From an uncultured Parabacteroides sp. (GTDB lineage Bacteria > Bacteroidota > Bacteroidia > Bacteroidales > Tannerellaceae), in the NCBI GenBank assembly GCA_934725305.1, contig CAKVBA010000042.1, forward strand, positions 1 to 23,369: 23,369 nucleotides of DNA. The letters run 5' to 3'. Shown in pieces: positions 21,951-23,369 of the stretch. Under the pieces are notes generated by a model. It was not told the DNA's origin and did not search any database. It saw only the letters and a list, made by a program, of their open reading frames with translations. A program made the position numbers and the translations under genes. The number at the start of each line of letters is the position of its first letter. Within the stretch, counting starts at the first letter, position 1.

Positions 21951-23012
21951 ATGAGTACAATACAAATAGGAGATAAGGTTCGTTTCCTGAATACAACAGG
22001 CGGCGGTGTTGTAAGAGGTTTTAAAGGAAAAGATCAGGTACTGGTTGAGGATGAGGACGGCTTTGAAGTGCCCGCCTTTATCCGCGAGTGTGTTGTGGTG
22101 GGCGAAAGTGATATGCAGGTGCATAGTTCAAACCGTCCGAAGGTGCAGGTTCCGGTAGAGATGCCAAAGCCAAAGGCAGAGCCCAAGCCGAAAGAGGAGA
22201 AGGTTGAAGAGACCGCAGAGGGCGAACGCCTGAATGTCTATTTGGCTTATCTGCCACTCGACCCGAAGTCGATGCAGCAGACCGGCTATGAAGCCTATTT
22301 TATCAATGACAGCAATTACTATCTGATGTTCAACTATATGAACCGTCATAACAATAGTTGGATGAGCCGTTTCAATGGTATGATAGAGCCGAATACAAAG
22401 ATCTTCCTGGAAGAGTTTGATAAAGCCGAACTGAATGATCTGGAGCGTGTATGTATACAGCTGATTGCCTTCAAGAAGGATAAACCCTATTCACTGAAGA
22501 ATGCGGTCTCTGTAGAACTCCGTATCGATACGGTGAAGTTTTACAAGCTCCATTGTTTTATGGAAAATGATTTCTTTGATGAAGGTGCATTGTTGTATCC
22601 GATAGTCCGTCAGGATTTACCGGAGCGTGAAATGTTGGTGTCTGCTACAGATCTGCAGGAAGCGATGCAGCAGAAGGCTCGTGAAGATCGCCGTAAGCCG
22701 CAGTCAATTGTCAAGAAGAAGACCGACAGTGCCATTCTTGAGGTGGATCTGCACATCCACTCTCTGCTCGACAATATCAATGGTTTGAGTAATACCGATA
22801 TGCTGAACTATCAGATGGAGAAGTTCCACGAGGTGCTGGCTTCGTATGCTAACCATAAGGGACAGAAGATTGTCTTTATCCATGGAAAGGGCGACGGCGT
22901 GTTGCGTAAAGCAATCGAGAAAGAATTGAAGACGAGATATAAGGCCTACTATTATCAGGATGCTTCCTTCCGTGAATATGGTTTTGGAGCAACTATGGTG
23001 ACTATTAAATAA
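21951..23012 (+). CDS. DUF2027 domain protein with C-terminal Smr domain
   Basis: The 353-residue protein is of the DUF2027 type found in Bacteroidetes. An N-terminal small beta domain (about 1-60) contains GDKVRFLNTTGGGVVRGFKG. A charged Lys/Glu/Pro linker (about 63-90) follows, then a middle beta-rich domain (about 90-220) with NDSNYYLMFNYMNRHNNSWM. The C-terminal Smr domain (about 262-353) holds VDLHIHSLLDN and the HGKGDGVLR motif (His311). Smr domains in MutS2 and elsewhere bind or nick nucleic acids; here the substrate is unknown. The N-terminal domain resembles a KOW/SH3-like fold only by eye. It has its own promoter and a likely hairpin terminator. Confidence 0.9.
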   Translation: MSTIQIGDKVRFLNTTGGGVVRGFKGKDQVLVEDEDGFEVPAFIRECVVVGESDMQVHSSNRPKVQVPVEMPKPKAEPKPKEEKVEETAEGERLNVYLAYLPLDPKSMQQTGYEAYFINDSNYYLMFNYMNRHNNSWMSRFNGMIEPNTKIFLEEFDKAELNDLERVCIQLIAFKKDKPYSLKNAVSVELRIDTVKFYKLHCFMENDFFDEGALLYPIVRQDLPEREMLVSATDLQEAMQQKAREDRRKPQSIVKKKTDSAILEVDLHIHSLLDNINGLSNTDMLNYQMEKFHEVLASYANHKGQKIVFIHGKGDGVLRKAIEKELKTRYKAYYYQDASFREYGFGATMVTIK

Positions 23013-23021
23013 GGAATCTAT

Positions 23022-23079
23022 AAAACCCGTTGGCGGAAAGAATGACTGTGTTTATCTACTCCTCCAATGGGGTTCTTTT
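23022..23079 (+). terminator. Probable terminator after the DUF2027-Smr gene
   Basis: AAAACCCGTTGGCGGA pairs imperfectly with TCCTCCAATGGGGTTCTTTT across a ~25-nt loop, beginning 10 bp after the stop codon and ending in CTTTTATATTG. The stem has several mismatches and a bulge. Confidence 0.5.
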
Positions 23080-23125
23080 ATATTGTAATCACTCCTATAG
23101 AAAGTGAACAGCATTGTTCGTTTTC

Positions 23126-23193
23126 GGAAAAGGTCGGCATCTTTTGGGAAAAAGGGCGCACCCTTTTTGGAAAAAGGTCGGCATCTTTTTTTT
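23126..23193. repeat. Three ~22-bp palindromic units
   Basis: GGAAAAGGTCGGCATCTTTT, then AAAAAGGGCGCACCCTTTTT, then AAAAAGGTCGGCATCTTTTT are spaced 22 bp apart. The middle unit has perfect 8-bp arms around CGCA. The outer two share the GGTCGGCATC core and pair less fully. Confidence 0.8.
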
Positions 23194-23258
23194 AACAGTA
23201 TTTTAACGGCATTAAAATGGTGTTCAAATAACATTCGAAAAGCATTCAAAAGAAGAGG

Positions 23259-23294
23259 GTGTTTTACCTATGCTGATGCAGTATAGTAAAACAC
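23259..23294. other. Strong 36-nt hairpin in the right-end gap
   Basis: GTGTTTTAC (23259-23267) and GTAAAACAC (23286-23294) form a perfect 9-bp stem. After one bulged C, the interior TATGCTG/CAGTATA adds seven more pairs (one G-U) around an ATG loop. No T-run follows at once and the flanking gene is not visible, so its role is open. I see no gene from 23080 to the window end. Confidence 0.65.
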
Positions 23295-23369
23295 TGTATG
23301 TTAACGTTTTTAGTTGACTACTAAATGTCTTATCAATAAAGTAAGTTGACTCGGTTAAAACTTAGTAAT

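Noticed and set aside
23052..23286. 60- and 65-codon reading frames on both strands at the right end
   Set aside because: They are made by the 22-bp palindromic units, which read similarly on both strands; no start context.

Overview
The window is an ordinary chromosomal stretch from a Bacteroidales bacterium, probably Parabacteroides or a close relative. This rests on the gene set (TonB/ExbB/ExbD cluster, PorQ, a PorE-like OmpA lipoprotein, a DUF2027-Smr protein), on the protein sequences, and on repeated matches to the Bacteroidetes promoter -7 box TAnnTTTG just upstream of genes. The genus is an inference; no marker settles it. I see 21 protein genes and 3 tRNA genes, and no phage, plasmid, CRISPR or intact insertion sequence.

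Layout. 1-180: two identical tRNA-Val(UAC) genes on the minus strand behind a textbook promoter. 486-4961 (+): purB, an RluB-type pseudouridine synthase with a long Asn/Gly/Arg-rich N-terminal arm, and asnS. 4962-5450: repeat-rich gap. 5451-6613: an Lrp/AsnC regulator (-) divergent from a GNAT acetyltransferase (+). 6691-11921, all minus: in transcription order tonB, polyprenyl synthase, tatD, tRNA-Ser(GGA), exbB, a four-helix membrane protein, exbD, exbD. 12103-15796 (+): porQ, cmk, ispH, pfkA. 15797-16284: gap with two different tandem repeat arrays. 16285-18185 (+): trmB and mrp. 18186-18530: gap with a long fold-back element, a dispersed repeat and a bidirectional terminator. 18531-21794 (-): queA-type gene followed by the PorE-like lipoprotein. 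21951-23012 (+): DUF2027-Smr protein. 23013-23369: gap with a short palindromic repeat array and a strong hairpin.

Functions. Most genes are housekeeping: purine synthesis, tRNA charging and modification, rRNA modification, isoprenoid precursor and prenyl chain synthesis, glycolysis, Fe-S handling, CMP phosphorylation. The tonB and exbB/exbD genes would build the inner-membrane motor that energises TonB-dependent outer-membrane transporters. PorQ and the PorE-like protein are relatives of type IX secretion components, but no core secretion genes lie here.

The unusual material is in the gaps. It includes a 23-bp-period array of four palindromes, an 89/90-bp tandem repeat that carries a promoter and ends four bases before the trmB start codon, a 196-bp fold-back element after mrp, a dispersed ~70-bp repeat coupled to a hairpin terminator, and a ~22-bp palindromic array at the right end. 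I did not find a convincing new multi-gene system.
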